Assembly (NCBI GenBank): GCA_964646815.1
Contig: CAZYFH010000012.1
Location: 1-64,000, forward strand
Reading direction: 5' to 3'
From: CAZYFH01 sp964646815
Lineage (GTDB): Bacteria > Acidobacteriota > Vicinamibacteria > Vicinamibacterales > UBA8438
Length of the DNA: 64,000 nt
The notes under the pieces were generated by a model. It did not search any database. It was given only the letters and a program-made list of their open reading frames with translations, and had not been told where the DNA came from. Below, one piece after another: positions 24,498 through 32,580 of this stretch. The position numbers and the translations under genes are program-made. Position 1 is the stretch's first letter. Each line of letters starts with the position of its first letter.

Positions 24498-25727
24498 ATG
24501 ATCCGGAATTACAGCATTCTCGGTTTGGTGGTGCTCGCGGCGGTCGTCATCGCAGGTGGCGGCATGATGGAAGAGATGCCAGCCGAAGCAGCGATGGCAA
24601 ATCAGGCGCCCGGCCCGACGACTGGCGACGGCGCTCCGATGTTCGAGGTCGATCCCTTCTGGCCGAAGCCGATGCCTAACAACTGGCTGCTTGGCTCGAC
24701 GATCGGGGTGGCAGTCGATTCGCGCGATCACGTCTGGATCGTGCACCGCGGCAACCTCAGCGCGAACGAGACGCCGGCCGCCCAGGACCCGGCGCTGGCC
24801 GACGAGTGCTGTGCGCCAGCACCGCCCATCCTCGAGTTCGATCCTGAGGGCAACCTCGTCGGTCACTGGGGTGGCCCGGGTGAGGGATACGACTGGCCTG
24901 ATTCCAACCACGGCATCGCCCTCGACAACATGGACAACGTCTGGATCGGCGGGAATGGCGGCGCCGACTCGCACGTGCTGAAGTTCACGCGGACAGGCGA
25001 GTTCCTGCTGCAGGTCGGGGAGCACGATCACGAGGGTCCCGACAGCCTGTCGACGACCCGGTACTCGCAGGTAGCGAAGGTGAGATACGACGCCTCGGCG
25101 AACGAGGTGTACATCGCGGACGGCTATGGCAACAAGCGCGTCGCGGTCGTCGATGCCGATACCGGCGAACTGAAACGGTTCTGGGGCGCCTACGGCAACG
25201 AGCCGAGCGACGCCGCGCTGCCGCGCTACGACCTTGCCGGCGCACCGGCGCACGGCGCCGTCAGCACCGATAAGTCTGGCACGCCACAGTTCCGGAACCC
25301 GGTGCACTGCGCAGATCCCACAAACGATGGGCTCGTCTACGCATGCGACCGTCCCGGGAATCGCGTCCAGGTCTTCCAGACCGACGGCACCTTCGTCGAG
25401 GAGATCTACCTGAAGACGCAGACCCTCGGTGCGGGAGCCGTCTGGGACATCGCGTTCTCGCGTGACCCCGACCAGACCTTCGCGTACGTCGCCGATGGGA
25501 TGAACGAGAAAGTGCACGTCCTGCGCCGCAAGCCGCTCGAGTACCTTTACAGCTTTGGCCGCGGCGGTCGGATGGCCGGACAGTTCTACGGCACGCACAG
25601 CATCGAGACTGACTCGCAGGGGAACATCTACACGACGGAGACCTACGAGGGGAAGCGCGTCCAGAAGTTCGTCTACAAGGGGATGGGGAACCCGACGGGC
25701 GACATTGGCGTCGCCTGGCCGCAGTAG
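24498..25727 (+). CDS. NHL-repeat propeller, peptidyl-alpha-hydroxyglycine lyase (PAL)-like, copy 2
   Basis: This 409-residue protein starts at an ATG after gggaggaatctag and has an N-terminal hydrophobic segment (SILGLVVLAAVVIAGGG), either a signal peptide or an anchor. The rest is an NHL beta-propeller. Three His residues lie at equivalent blade positions (His138 in SNHGIALD, His270 in PVHCAD, His367 in GTHSIETD), the arrangement of the PAL zinc site. ACDRPGNRVQVF matches the catalytic-Arg segment of PAL. It follows the PHM-like and unknown secreted genes on the same strand. A strong terminator follows, so it probably ends the operon. Lyase activity is inferred from motifs, not established. 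Confidence 0.83.
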   Translation: MIRNYSILGLVVLAAVVIAGGGMMEEMPAEAAMANQAPGPTTGDGAPMFEVDPFWPKPMPNNWLLGSTIGVAVDSRDHVWIVHRGNLSANETPAAQDPALADECCAPAPPILEFDPEGNLVGHWGGPGEGYDWPDSNHGIALDNMDNVWIGGNGGADSHVLKFTRTGEFLLQVGEHDHEGPDSLSTTRYSQVAKVRYDASANEVYIADGYGNKRVAVVDADTGELKRFWGAYGNEPSDAALPRYDLAGAPAHGAVSTDKSGTPQFRNPVHCADPTNDGLVYACDRPGNRVQVFQTDGTFVEEIYLKTQTLGAGAVWDIAFSRDPDQTFAYVADGMNEKVHVLRRKPLEYLYSFGRGGRMAGQFYGTHSIETDSQGNIYTTETYEGKRVQKFVYKGMGNPTGDIGVAWPQ

Positions 25728-25761
25728 CCTCCTTGCGGGTTACCTCGTGACGTCAGTTCAG

Positions 25762-25794
25762 AAAGGCCGGGCGCAACCGCCCGGCCTTTCGTTT
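25762..25794 (+). terminator. Rho-independent terminator
   Basis: A perfect 12-base-pair stem (AAAGGCCGGGCG / CGCCCGGCCTTT) with a CAAC loop at 25762-25789 is followed by a short T-containing tract. It lies 35 bases after the NHL gene. Confidence 0.85.
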
Positions 25795-25853
25795 GTCGAG
25801 TCGCGGGTGTCTGGTTTATTGTCGGAGCGGGGCCGATGACACGGGGGAGCAGG

Positions 25854-26327
25854 ATGCGACAGACCGGGTGGTTGCTCGTTGGGGTCGTCGTGGGGATGGT
25901 CGGCTGTGGCGCCGAGGCGCCGGCAGGTCCACCGCTGGACATGAGTCATTCCGTCCAAGATCTGATGTCCGGAATGATCGATCCGGCTGCCGACGTCCTA
26001 TGGGACGCTGTTGGTACTACCTTGGACGTGAACGGCGAGACGTATTGGGAGCCGGAAACCGAAGAAGACTGGATTGCCGTCCGGGCCGCAGCGATGACCA
26101 TCAAGGAGTCGGCCAACCTCTTGATGCTCGGCGATCGGCCTCGTGATCAAGAAGGGTGGATGCGCCACTCCCGGGAGATGGCTGACGCCGCTGAGGTGGC
26201 GCTCCAGGCGGTCGCGGCGCGCGACGCCGACCGGGTATTCGACGTTGGGGAAACGGTCTACAACACCTGCAACACTTGCCACAGTCTGTACTGGATCGGG
26301 GACGAAGAGCGCGGTCGGATTCAGTAG
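25854..26327 (+). CDS. Cytochrome c'-like lipoprotein
   Basis: The 157-residue protein has a lipobox-like signal (LLVGVVVGMVGC). The body is predicted helical and ends with YNTCNTCHSLYW, a C-terminal CxxCH haem site as in four-helix cytochromes c'. The ATG at 25854 is better spaced from ggggagcagg than the ATG at 25836. It resembles the gene at 37376 (ACSNCHSVY) in size and haem position. It could shuttle electrons for the upstream copper/haem proteins, but the terminator between them argues for separate transcription. Confidence 0.8.
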   Translation: MRQTGWLLVGVVVGMVGCGAEAPAGPPLDMSHSVQDLMSGMIDPAADVLWDAVGTTLDVNGETYWEPETEEDWIAVRAAAMTIKESANLLMLGDRPRDQEGWMRHSREMADAAEVALQAVAARDADRVFDVGETVYNTCNTCHSLYWIGDEERGRIQ

Positions 26328-26364
26328 ACGATAGCCGGCCGCGGGCGAGCGCCGTAGCCTGGTC

Positions 26365-26766
26365 CTAACGACATACCGTCGCGTCGAGGCTCTGCGTGCC
26401 CGCGTTCCTGGGCGATACGTGCGCCGCGTTCAACAGATACAGCCGGTAGGTTCCGGGGTCTCGTCCGGGATTGCCACAAAGCGTCACCTGATCCCCGCGT
26501 TGGAGCGCGTAGGCGCTGAGTCCTTGACGCTGAAGCCGTTCCGCTGCCCGCCACTCGACGGCCCACGTCCGGACGTATCCGTTGTGCTCGTGCACCAGGA
26601 CGTGGAGTACAGAGTGGGGATTGTCGAACAAGAAGGATTCCACCTTCCCCTCGATCGTCACCGTCCGCTCGACGTCGTATATCTCCGAGATCGCGTGGTG
26701 GGCATGGACCGGGAGGCCTACCAGAATGAGGGCGATCGGAGCTAGCAAATGCAGGGTCGGTTTCAT
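26365..26766 (-). CDS. DUF6152 family secreted protein (copy 1)
   Basis: A 133-residue protein with a signal peptide ending VHAHHAISEIYDVERTVTIEGKV; the HHA start of the mature protein followed by 'xxYD...TxxGxV' is the mark of DUF6152. The function is unknown; the fold is probably a small beta barrel. The ATG at 26766 is chosen because the signal peptide begins there. The second member in this window (40139) has the same HHAFSAEFD start. It is divergent from the two-component system, so the gap 26767-26982 may control both. Confidence 0.75.
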   Translation of the reverse strand: MKPTLHLLAPIALILVGLPVHAHHAISEIYDVERTVTIEGKVESFLFDNPHSVLHVLVHEHNGYVRTWAVEWRAAERLQRQGLSAYALQRGDQVTLCGNPGRDPGTYRLYLLNAAHVSPRNAGTQSLDATVCR

Positions 26767-26864
26767 GGGTCGTGTTCCACAAAGTCCGAGTCTCGCGGAC
26801 GCGCCCGTACTCGCCACGTGCGACCGCCAGTCTCGGTATCATAGTGTGAAGACGGCCGACACGG

Positions 26865-26895
26865 TTCCTGAAGTTTGCCTGAACTGTTTCAGTTC
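26865..26895 (+). promoter_or_regulatory. Candidate operator upstream of the response regulator
   Basis: TTCCTGAAGTTTGCCTGAA (26865-26883) resembles TTCATGAACTCTGCAGGGA before the first TonB receptor, and GAACTGTTTCAGTTC (26881-26895) is a perfect palindrome. Its position in the divergent gap fits autoregulation. No matching -10 box is found at the distance seen at the TonB genes. Confidence 0.4.
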
Positions 26896-26982
26896 GGGCA
26901 GCCGGCACGTAATGGCCTCGAGCGGATGCCTATCACCACTTCGCCGTCCTCTGGAACCCCGGTCCGCGCGGACGAGGGGACG

Positions 26983-27675
26983 ATGCGGACGCCACGCGTA
27001 CTCGTTGTGGAGGACGAGCAAAAGGTCGCTAACGCCCTTCGTCAGGGGCTAGCGGGCGAGGGCTACGAGGTGGTCTGTGAGTCGTCGGGCGAGTCGGCAT
27101 TCTTTCGCTTGACGACCGATCACTTCGACGTGGTCCTTCTCGATCTCACACTGCCAGGGCGGGATGGCCTCGAGATTCTCTCGACGGCGCGCCAGCAAGG
27201 TCTCGACACGCCGGTGGTGGTGCTGACAGCGCGAAATGACACGGTGGACCGAGTCCTCGGCCTCGACGCCGGGGCGGATGACTATCTCGTCAAGCCCTTC
27301 GCGTTCGCCGAGCTGCTGGCGCGTATTCGCGCCGTCGCCCGACGCGGGCGGGTCGCCGATTCCGACCGCTTGAGCATCGACACGCTGGAGATCGATCGCG
27401 CTCGACGAGCGGTTACGCGTTCCGGCCAGGCGGTGGAGCTGACTTCCAAGGAGTTCGACTTGTTGCACCACCTCGCACGGTACCCACGACAGGTTGTATC
27501 GCGCGATACCCTGGCACGCGAGGTCTGGCGCGAGACGGCGCGCAGCACGACGCTCGACAACGTCATTGACGTCCATATGTCGAGGCTGCGACGGAAGGTC
27601 GACGTTGACCAGCCGGTGAAGCTGATTCATACGGTCCGTGGCGTCGGGTTTGTGCTGCGCGAGGGAACACCGTGA
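26983..27675 (+). CDS. OmpR-family response regulator
   Basis: A 230-residue two-domain regulator. The receiver domain has the acidic pair VEDE, the phospho-acceptor Asp54 (VVLLDLTLPG) and the conserved Lys in LVKPF. The C-terminal winged helix (LTSKEFDLLHHLARYPRQVVSRDTLAREVW..DVHMSRLRRKVD) is OmpR/PhoB type. The ATG at 26983 follows gagggg; the longer frame to 26875 adds residues that do not belong to the receiver fold. It overlaps the kinase gene by GTGA. Two TonB receptor genes downstream share a promoter block that looks like its target. Confidence 0.93.
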   Translation: MRTPRVLVVEDEQKVANALRQGLAGEGYEVVCESSGESAFFRLTTDHFDVVLLDLTLPGRDGLEILSTARQQGLDTPVVVLTARNDTVDRVLGLDAGADDYLVKPFAFAELLARIRAVARRGRVADSDRLSIDTLEIDRARRAVTRSGQAVELTSKEFDLLHHLARYPRQVVSRDTLAREVWRETARSTTLDNVIDVHMSRLRRKVDVDQPVKLIHTVRGVGFVLREGTP

Positions 27676-29045
27676 CGCCGCGATGGTTGCCGCACACGCT
27701 ACGCGTGCGTCTCACGGCGTGGCATGTTTCGGTCATGGTCGTAGTGCTCGCAATCTATGCGTCCATGGTCCTCCTGATCGTGACACGGAGCGCGTCGACC
27801 ACACTCGACGGTCAGCTCCGGAGCGATTACCGATGGGCGGCGGAGATGGCGCTGCAGGGTCCGGACGGGTCGCTGTCGTGGTTTGACGGTGACCCGGGGA
27901 GTGAGGGGAGTCCGTGGCTGCAGGTGTGGACGCCCGAGGGTCGGTTGATCTATCGCACGGCGGTCGCTCAACGATTGCCCGTCCCCGAAAGCGAAGCCTT
28001 GGTCGACGGCGCCGACGACGAGATCGTGTCGGTGCCGGCGGGTCCTGTCCCGTTTCGGCTGCTGGGTGGGCGCACCACGATCGGCGACGAGCCGGTCGTC
28101 ATCCAGGTCGGCCGTTCGGAAGCGCTCATGCGACGCGAGATCAGCGACCTGGCGTTCGTGTTGATTCTTGGATTGCCGCTGAGCGTGGCGGCCGCCGGTG
28201 TAGGCGGGTACTACTTGGCGCGGCGCGCCCTGGCGCCGCTGGATCGGATGACGGATCGCGCTCGGGCGATCACGGCAACACAGCTCAGCGAGCGGTTGCC
28301 TATCGGCAATACGAAGGACGAGCTGGGGCGGCTGGCCTCGGTCTTCAACGAGACCCTGGGTCGACTCGAGTCGTCGTTCAGGCAGATGCGGCGGTTCACG
28401 GCCAACGTGTCGCACGAGCTCCGGACGCCGCTCACGGCTATTCGGAGCGTCGGCGAGGTTGGCCTGCGCGAGCGTCGCGACGCCGCCGCCTACCGGGCCG
28501 TCATTGAGAGCATGCTTGAGGATACCGACCGTTTGACCTGTCTCATCGATCGGTTGTTGACCGTGTCGCGATCGGACCACAGTGACAAGACGCTCTCGGC
28601 CGACGCCATTGACCTCGGCGATCTCGCCGACAACGTGACGACGCATCTCGGCGTGCTGGCCGAGGAGAAGCAGCAATCCATGGTCGTCGAGCGCGCAGGT
28701 CATCCCACCTGCCACGGCGACCAGATCGTGCTCCGACAGGCCGTCATCAACCTCGTCGACAACGCCATCAAATACACGCCCGTCGGTGGCGCGATCCGCG
28801 TCCGGGTTGCTGAGCTGGCGACCGGCTGCGTCCTGGAAGTCAGCGACACCGGGCCCGGCATTCCCGAGGGACAGGCGCCACAGATGTTCGACCGACTGTA
28901 CCGTGGACAGTCGCCCGATGAGCGCGGCGGAAGCGGCCTCGGGCTCGCCATCGCGCGCTGGGCAGTCGAATCCAATCAGGGTCAGCTGAGCTACGAGCCG
29001 CGGAACGGTCGCGGCAGCACGTTTCGCATCGAGCTGCCGATTTGA
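27672..29045 (+). CDS. Sensor histidine kinase
   Basis: The 457-residue membrane kinase starts with GTG overlapping the regulator. It has TM1 (WHVSVMVVVLAIYASMVLLIV), a periplasmic sensor of about 120 residues, TM2 (LAFVLILGLPLSVAAAGVGGYYLARR) and a HAMP linker. HisKA has the phosphorylated His248 in VSHELRTPL; the ATPase domain has N box LVDNAIKYTP, G1 DTGPGIP and G2 GGSGLGLAIARW. The architecture is that of the EnvZ/CusS/QseC type. The signal is not evident from the sensor domain; the TonB/PepSY neighbours suggest a metal or siderophore. Confidence 0.94.
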   Translation: MTPRWLPHTLRVRLTAWHVSVMVVVLAIYASMVLLIVTRSASTTLDGQLRSDYRWAAEMALQGPDGSLSWFDGDPGSEGSPWLQVWTPEGRLIYRTAVAQRLPVPESEALVDGADDEIVSVPAGPVPFRLLGGRTTIGDEPVVIQVGRSEALMRREISDLAFVLILGLPLSVAAAGVGGYYLARRALAPLDRMTDRARAITATQLSERLPIGNTKDELGRLASVFNETLGRLESSFRQMRRFTANVSHELRTPLTAIRSVGEVGLRERRDAAAYRAVIESMLEDTDRLTCLIDRLLTVSRSDHSDKTLSADAIDLGDLADNVTTHLGVLAEEKQQSMVVERAGHPTCHGDQIVLRQAVINLVDNAIKYTPVGGAIRVRVAELATGCVLEVSDTGPGIPEGQAPQMFDRLYRGQSPDERGGSGLGLAIARWAVESNQGQLSYEPRNGRGSTFRIELPI

Positions 29046-29083
29046 TCGCGCTCGCGTTGCCGTGCCGGGCGTCCATCCCATCG

Positions 29084-29142
29084 TCCCTGACGAAAAGTTC
29101 ATGAACTCTGCAGGGACGTGCCCGCGGGGTGTTCGCTAGACT
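29084..29142 (+). promoter_or_regulatory. Promoter and candidate operator of the first TonB receptor
   Basis: TCCCTG (29084-29089) and CAGGGA (29111-29116) flank the perfect palindrome AGTTCATGAACT (29096-29107). A -10-like TAGACT lies at 29137-29142, 20 bases after CAGGGA. The same elements with the same 20-base spacing precede the second TonB receptor. The operator covers the -35 position, as expected for activation by an OmpR-type regulator. Confidence 0.55.
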
Positions 29143-29232
29143 GATCTTCAGTGCGGCGTCGAGTTTGACGCGTTGTCTTGCCTACTCGATCGCTCCAGCC
29201 CGCAATGCGGCCGTTCCAGCAACGAGAGAGTG

Positions 29233-31704
29233 ATGATGGACTGGATGAGAGCCTTGGATGTCGCGGCGGTGGCGCGACGATCGGCCGCCACGCGATGCGC
29301 GGTCGCCGCGGTAATGGTTGGCGTGATGATGGCCGGTTCGCCACCGCTCTCGGCGGCGCAAGGTGAGGGCGCCGTATCCGGCACGGTCGTCGATCCGCTC
29401 GGAATGCGATTGCCGGCGACCGTTTCCCTGCTGCAGGACGAAGAGGCGGTGAGCGAACAGGATACCGATGCGAACGGCGCCTTCCGGTTTGATGGGCTCG
29501 CCGCAGGGCGGTACCGAGTCGAAGGCCGCGCGCTGGGGTTCGCCGTGGCGGTGTCCCCCACGGTTTTCGTTGGTGCCACCTCCGAGGTGCGTGTCGATCT
29601 CTCGCTACAGATCGGCCCGATCGAGCAGCACGTCGTCGTCACCGCCGCGGCCGTCGATCTCCCGCAGTCACAAAGCGGGTCGCCAGTTACCGTGATCGAC
29701 CGCGACTTACTCGAGCAGTTCGGTAAGGCCGACGTGCTTGAGGTGCTGCGTCTGGTCCCCGGCGCGTCCGTGGTACAGACCGGCGCGCGCGGATCGACGA
29801 CGTCGATCTTCCTCCGCGGTGGCGGCGGCAATTTTAACAAGGTGCTGATCGATGGCGTGCCCGCCAACGACATCGGTGGTGCGTTTGACTTCGGTGCCTT
29901 CGCGATGGCGGGTGTGGAGCAACTGGAGGTGCTGCGTAGCGCCAACAGCGTAATTTACGGCCCCGATGCGCTGAGTGGTGTGATCAGCCTCACGACCCGG
30001 CGCGGCGATACGCGACGACCGGAGCTGACGTACGCAATCGACGGCGGTAACCTGGCGACGGTTCGCAACGAGTTGTCGGTGGGCGGGGTCGCCGGCCGGT
30101 TTGACTACTTCCTCGATGTGTCGCGGTTCGACACCGACAACGATCTGGCGAACAATGAGTATCGGAACGACTCGGTGGCGGGGCGCTTCGGGGTCAGGCT
30201 CGCGCGTGCGACCGATCTGAACGCCACCGTTCGGCACACCAAGGCCGACCTCGGTCTTCCCGGCGCGGTCCTGTTTAACGGAATCACTAACGACTCGTCC
30301 CAGTCGAACGACTTGATGTTCCTGAGCGTCAACGCGCGCTCGCAGGTCACCAATCGTTTGCAGACCAATGTCCAGTTGTCGTCGATGGACAGTGGCTACC
30401 GTTTCGTCGACCCTGCGCCCACCGGCAAGCCGTTCGACCCGTTCGGGTTTGGCGCCCATTTCCTCGGCGACGAGGTGACGGTCGTCGGCGCGAACGGCTA
30501 CCAGGCCACAGGGCGAGCAATCCTGGATTTCGGCGGAGTCTACCCGTTGGTATACGAAGCCAACTCGGCGCGGCGGATGGTGTCCGGACAGGCGGACTAC
30601 TACGTGAACGAGGCCTTCGACGTGTCGGCCGGTGTCCGACTCAACCGCGAGGAGGGCGTCGCGGGAACGTCGGCCACGACCGAGCGTACCAACGTCGGCT
30701 CGTTCGTCGAGGCTCGCTGGGCCGTCGGGTACCGGCTCCACCTCACCGGGGGCGTCGGGTTTGAACACAACGACCTATTTGGCTACGCGACGACGCCACG
30801 GCTCTCGGTGGCGTTCTACGCGCGGCCGCCGTCGCCGACGGCGACCGGGGCGCTTAGCGACACCAAGCTGACCTTCAACGTCGGGCGTGGCATCAAGGCG
30901 CCGGGAGTGTTAGACGAACAATCATCCCTATTTGCGCTGCTGCCCGGCGTGCCCGGGGGGATCGATCCCGGGGACCGGATCGGGCCGGAACGCAGCCGCA
31001 ACATCGATGTAGGGATCGAGCAAGCGTTGTGGGGCAGGCGCGCCCGCGTGCGTGTTGCCTATTTTCACAACGAGTTCGACGATCTGATCGAGTTCGTCAG
31101 CAAGTTTGCGCTGCCACAACTCGGCGTGCCCACGGAGGTCGCCGCGGGGGTGCCGTTTGGCGCAACGGTGAACGCGTCGTCGTACCGGGCCCAGGGAATC
31201 GAGACGTCGATCGATCTGTCGGTCGGCGACGTGCGGGTGGCGGCGTCGTACACCTACGTCGACGCGATCGTCACGGAGTCGTTCTCCGGGAGCGCACTCT
31301 TTCCCTCTATCAACCCCGCGTTCCCCGACATCGAGATCGGTCAGTTCTCTCCGCTCGTTGGTGCCCGCCCGTTCCGGCGTCCTGCCCACTCCGGCAGCCT
31401 CTTCGCGTCCTACCTCCGTGGGCCCGCGCAGGTGACGCTCACCGGGTACTTCGTCGGCAAGTCCGACGACAGCACGTTCCTCTCGGATGCCTTCTTCGGG
31501 CCGTCGCTCCTCTTGCCGAACCGGGACCTCATCGCGGGCTATCAGAAGGCTGATTTGAGCGGCTCCTATCGCGTCCACCGTCGGCTGCGATGGTACGCCA
31601 GCATCGAGAATCTGCTCGACCAGGGTTACACGGCGGCAGCCGGCTTCCCGGCGTTGCCGCTCACGTTCCGTAGCGGACTTTCGGTAACGCTCGGGGGCGA
31701 CTAG
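29233..31704 (+). CDS. TonB-dependent receptor with carboxypeptidase-like N-domain (copy 1)
   Basis: The 823-residue outer-membrane protein has a signal peptide, an 80-residue carboxypeptidase-regulatory-like (CNA-B-like) domain (AVSGTVVDPLGMRLPATVSLL .. VDLSLQIGPIEQHVVVTA), a plug domain (LRLVPGASVVQTGARGSTTSIFLRGGGGNFNKVLIDG .. VLRSANSVIYGPDALSGVISLTTRRG) and a 22-strand barrel. It lacks an obvious extra N-terminal signalling domain. ATG 29233 follows gagagag; the frame opens at TTG 29173. The length and plug suggest uptake of a small metal chelate or vitamin; the ligand is unknown. Downstream of the two-component system on the same strand. Confidence 0.92.
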   Translation: MMDWMRALDVAAVARRSAATRCAVAAVMVGVMMAGSPPLSAAQGEGAVSGTVVDPLGMRLPATVSLLQDEEAVSEQDTDANGAFRFDGLAAGRYRVEGRALGFAVAVSPTVFVGATSEVRVDLSLQIGPIEQHVVVTAAAVDLPQSQSGSPVTVIDRDLLEQFGKADVLEVLRLVPGASVVQTGARGSTTSIFLRGGGGNFNKVLIDGVPANDIGGAFDFGAFAMAGVEQLEVLRSANSVIYGPDALSGVISLTTRRGDTRRPELTYAIDGGNLATVRNELSVGGVAGRFDYFLDVSRFDTDNDLANNEYRNDSVAGRFGVRLARATDLNATVRHTKADLGLPGAVLFNGITNDSSQSNDLMFLSVNARSQVTNRLQTNVQLSSMDSGYRFVDPAPTGKPFDPFGFGAHFLGDEVTVVGANGYQATGRAILDFGGVYPLVYEANSARRMVSGQADYYVNEAFDVSAGVRLNREEGVAGTSATTERTNVGSFVEARWAVGYRLHLTGGVGFEHNDLFGYATTPRLSVAFYARPPSPTATGALSDTKLTFNVGRGIKAPGVLDEQSSLFALLPGVPGGIDPGDRIGPERSRNIDVGIEQALWGRRARVRVAYFHNEFDDLIEFVSKFALPQLGVPTEVAAGVPFGATVNASSYRAQGIETSIDLSVGDVRVAASYTYVDAIVTESFSGSALFPSINPAFPDIEIGQFSPLVGARPFRRPAHSGSLFASYLRGPAQVTLTGYFVGKSDDSTFLSDAFFGPSLLLPNRDLIAGYQKADLSGSYRVHRRLRWYASIENLLDQGYTAAAGFPALPLTFRSGLSVTLGGD

Positions 31705-31740
31705 TCAGAGAGTCTGCGTCGCCGCTGCTAAGCTGTACTT

Positions 31741-31866
31741 GTGTACCACGACGCCACCACCATGCTCCGCGGGTTGGGCGGGGCGATCTTCGCCTCGACG
31801 GCCGGGACCTGGCGCGCGGCGGCGGCGCTGACCGCGGCCTTCCTCGTCGCTGCGCTCTGGTGGTAA
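31741..31866 (+). CDS. Possible small membrane protein (41 residues)
   Basis: A short frame from GTG 31741 to TAA 31864-31866 encodes a polypeptide with one hydrophobic helix (RAAAALTAAFLVAALWW). There is no clear ribosome binding site. It may be a real small protein after the TonB receptor gene or chance; the frame continues past the stop into the fragment described next. Confidence 0.25.
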   Translation: MYHDATTMLRGLGGAIFASTAGTWRAAAALTAAFLVAALWW

Positions 31867-32061
31867 CCCGGTCCGGCCTGGAACGGCGAGCGCGCCCACA
31901 GCGCGCTCCGGGTCACACACAACCCGACGGCGTCGCTGATACCGGCGATACGCCCGTTGGGCGACCGGTTCGCGCTGGTCTGGAACGAGGATGTCCTGGC
32001 CGAGCGGGGCGACCACATCAACGGCGGCCGCTCCGAGATCGTGTTCGCCTTCGTACCCTAA
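31867..32061 (+). pseudogene. Orphan C-terminal fragment of a secreted BNR/sialidase-like protein
   Basis: A 64-codon frame without a start encodes ..HSALRVTHNPTASLIPAIRP.. followed by RFALVWNEDVLAERGDHINGG and RSEIVFAFVP, ending at TAA 32059-32061. The RxTHNPxxSLIPAI..xVVWNED pattern resembles C-termini of BNR-repeat/exo-sialidase-like proteins. No N-terminal part is present. The fragment ends exactly where MITE copy B begins. Family assignment is tentative. Confidence 0.4.
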
Positions 32062-32224
32062 GTGGACTGTAACAGCTCTTTGTAGAGTGATTTCCGACCG
32101 GGACGCACCGCGTGCCAGCGGTGTTCCTCGGTCACATATACGGAACATGCTCCCTCGTCACGTCTTGCCAGCCTGGCGTCACGGCTCGGACCTCACTCCA
32201 CAACTGGCTGTCACAGTCCACTAG
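32060..32224. repeat. MITE-like element, copy B
   Basis: A 165-base element with ends AAGTGGACTGTAACAGC and (inward from the right) CTAGTGGACTGTGACAGC. The interior shares GGTCACATA, GCTCCCTCGTCACGTCTTGCCAGCC and neighbouring blocks with copies A (21366) and C (51892). Non-coding. Its left end coincides with the TAA of the upstream gene fragment; the right CTAG is shared with a second inverted-repeat element. Confidence 0.65.
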
Positions 32225-32390
32225 CAGCCCGTGGTGAGTCCCGCATCGCGCCGAGACCGGGATGTGGCCTGCCCCCGCCCTGATAAGGCGCGCGGAGGGA
32301 GAATACTCGCCTACTTGACCGACGCGCACCGCCGTCAGGCGTCATGCAGCGCCGGTCGAGTGCAGCGCGACTTTGACCACGGGCTGCTAG
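32220..32390. repeat. Inverted-repeat (MITE-like) element of a second type
   Basis: CTAGCAGCCCGTGGT (32220-32234) and its exact complement ACCACGGGCTGCTAG (32376-32390) bound 171 bases. The similarity of the two ends continues more weakly inward. No transposase is encoded. It abuts MITE copy B through CTAG. The terminal sequence looks like that of a non-autonomous insertion element; the parent IS is not in the window. Confidence 0.55.
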
Positions 32391-32462
32391 GGCCCCCGAT
32401 CGCCTTCGACGCCCTCGCGCCCCGGCTGATGATTCTCTTCTGTGCCAGGCCAGCTCGGACTG

Positions 32463-32519
32463 CCTGAAGCAGAATTCATGATTTCTTCAGGGATGCGAGG
32501 CCGTTCGGTCCAATAGACT
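32463..32519 (+). promoter_or_regulatory. Promoter and candidate operator of the second TonB receptor
   Basis: TTCATGATTTCTTCAGGGA (32475-32493) matches TTCATGAACTCTGCAGGGA at 29098-29116, and TAGACT (32514-32519) lies 20 bases after it, the same spacing as at the first receptor. CCTGAAG (32463-32469) and CTTCAGG (32485-32491) form an inverted repeat. This is probably the shared target of one regulator. Confidence 0.55.
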
Positions 32520-32580
32520 CCGTTCCAGGTCGATCGGGTTCGCACAGGGCGAGACGCAGACTTACGAACAGTGAGGATAC

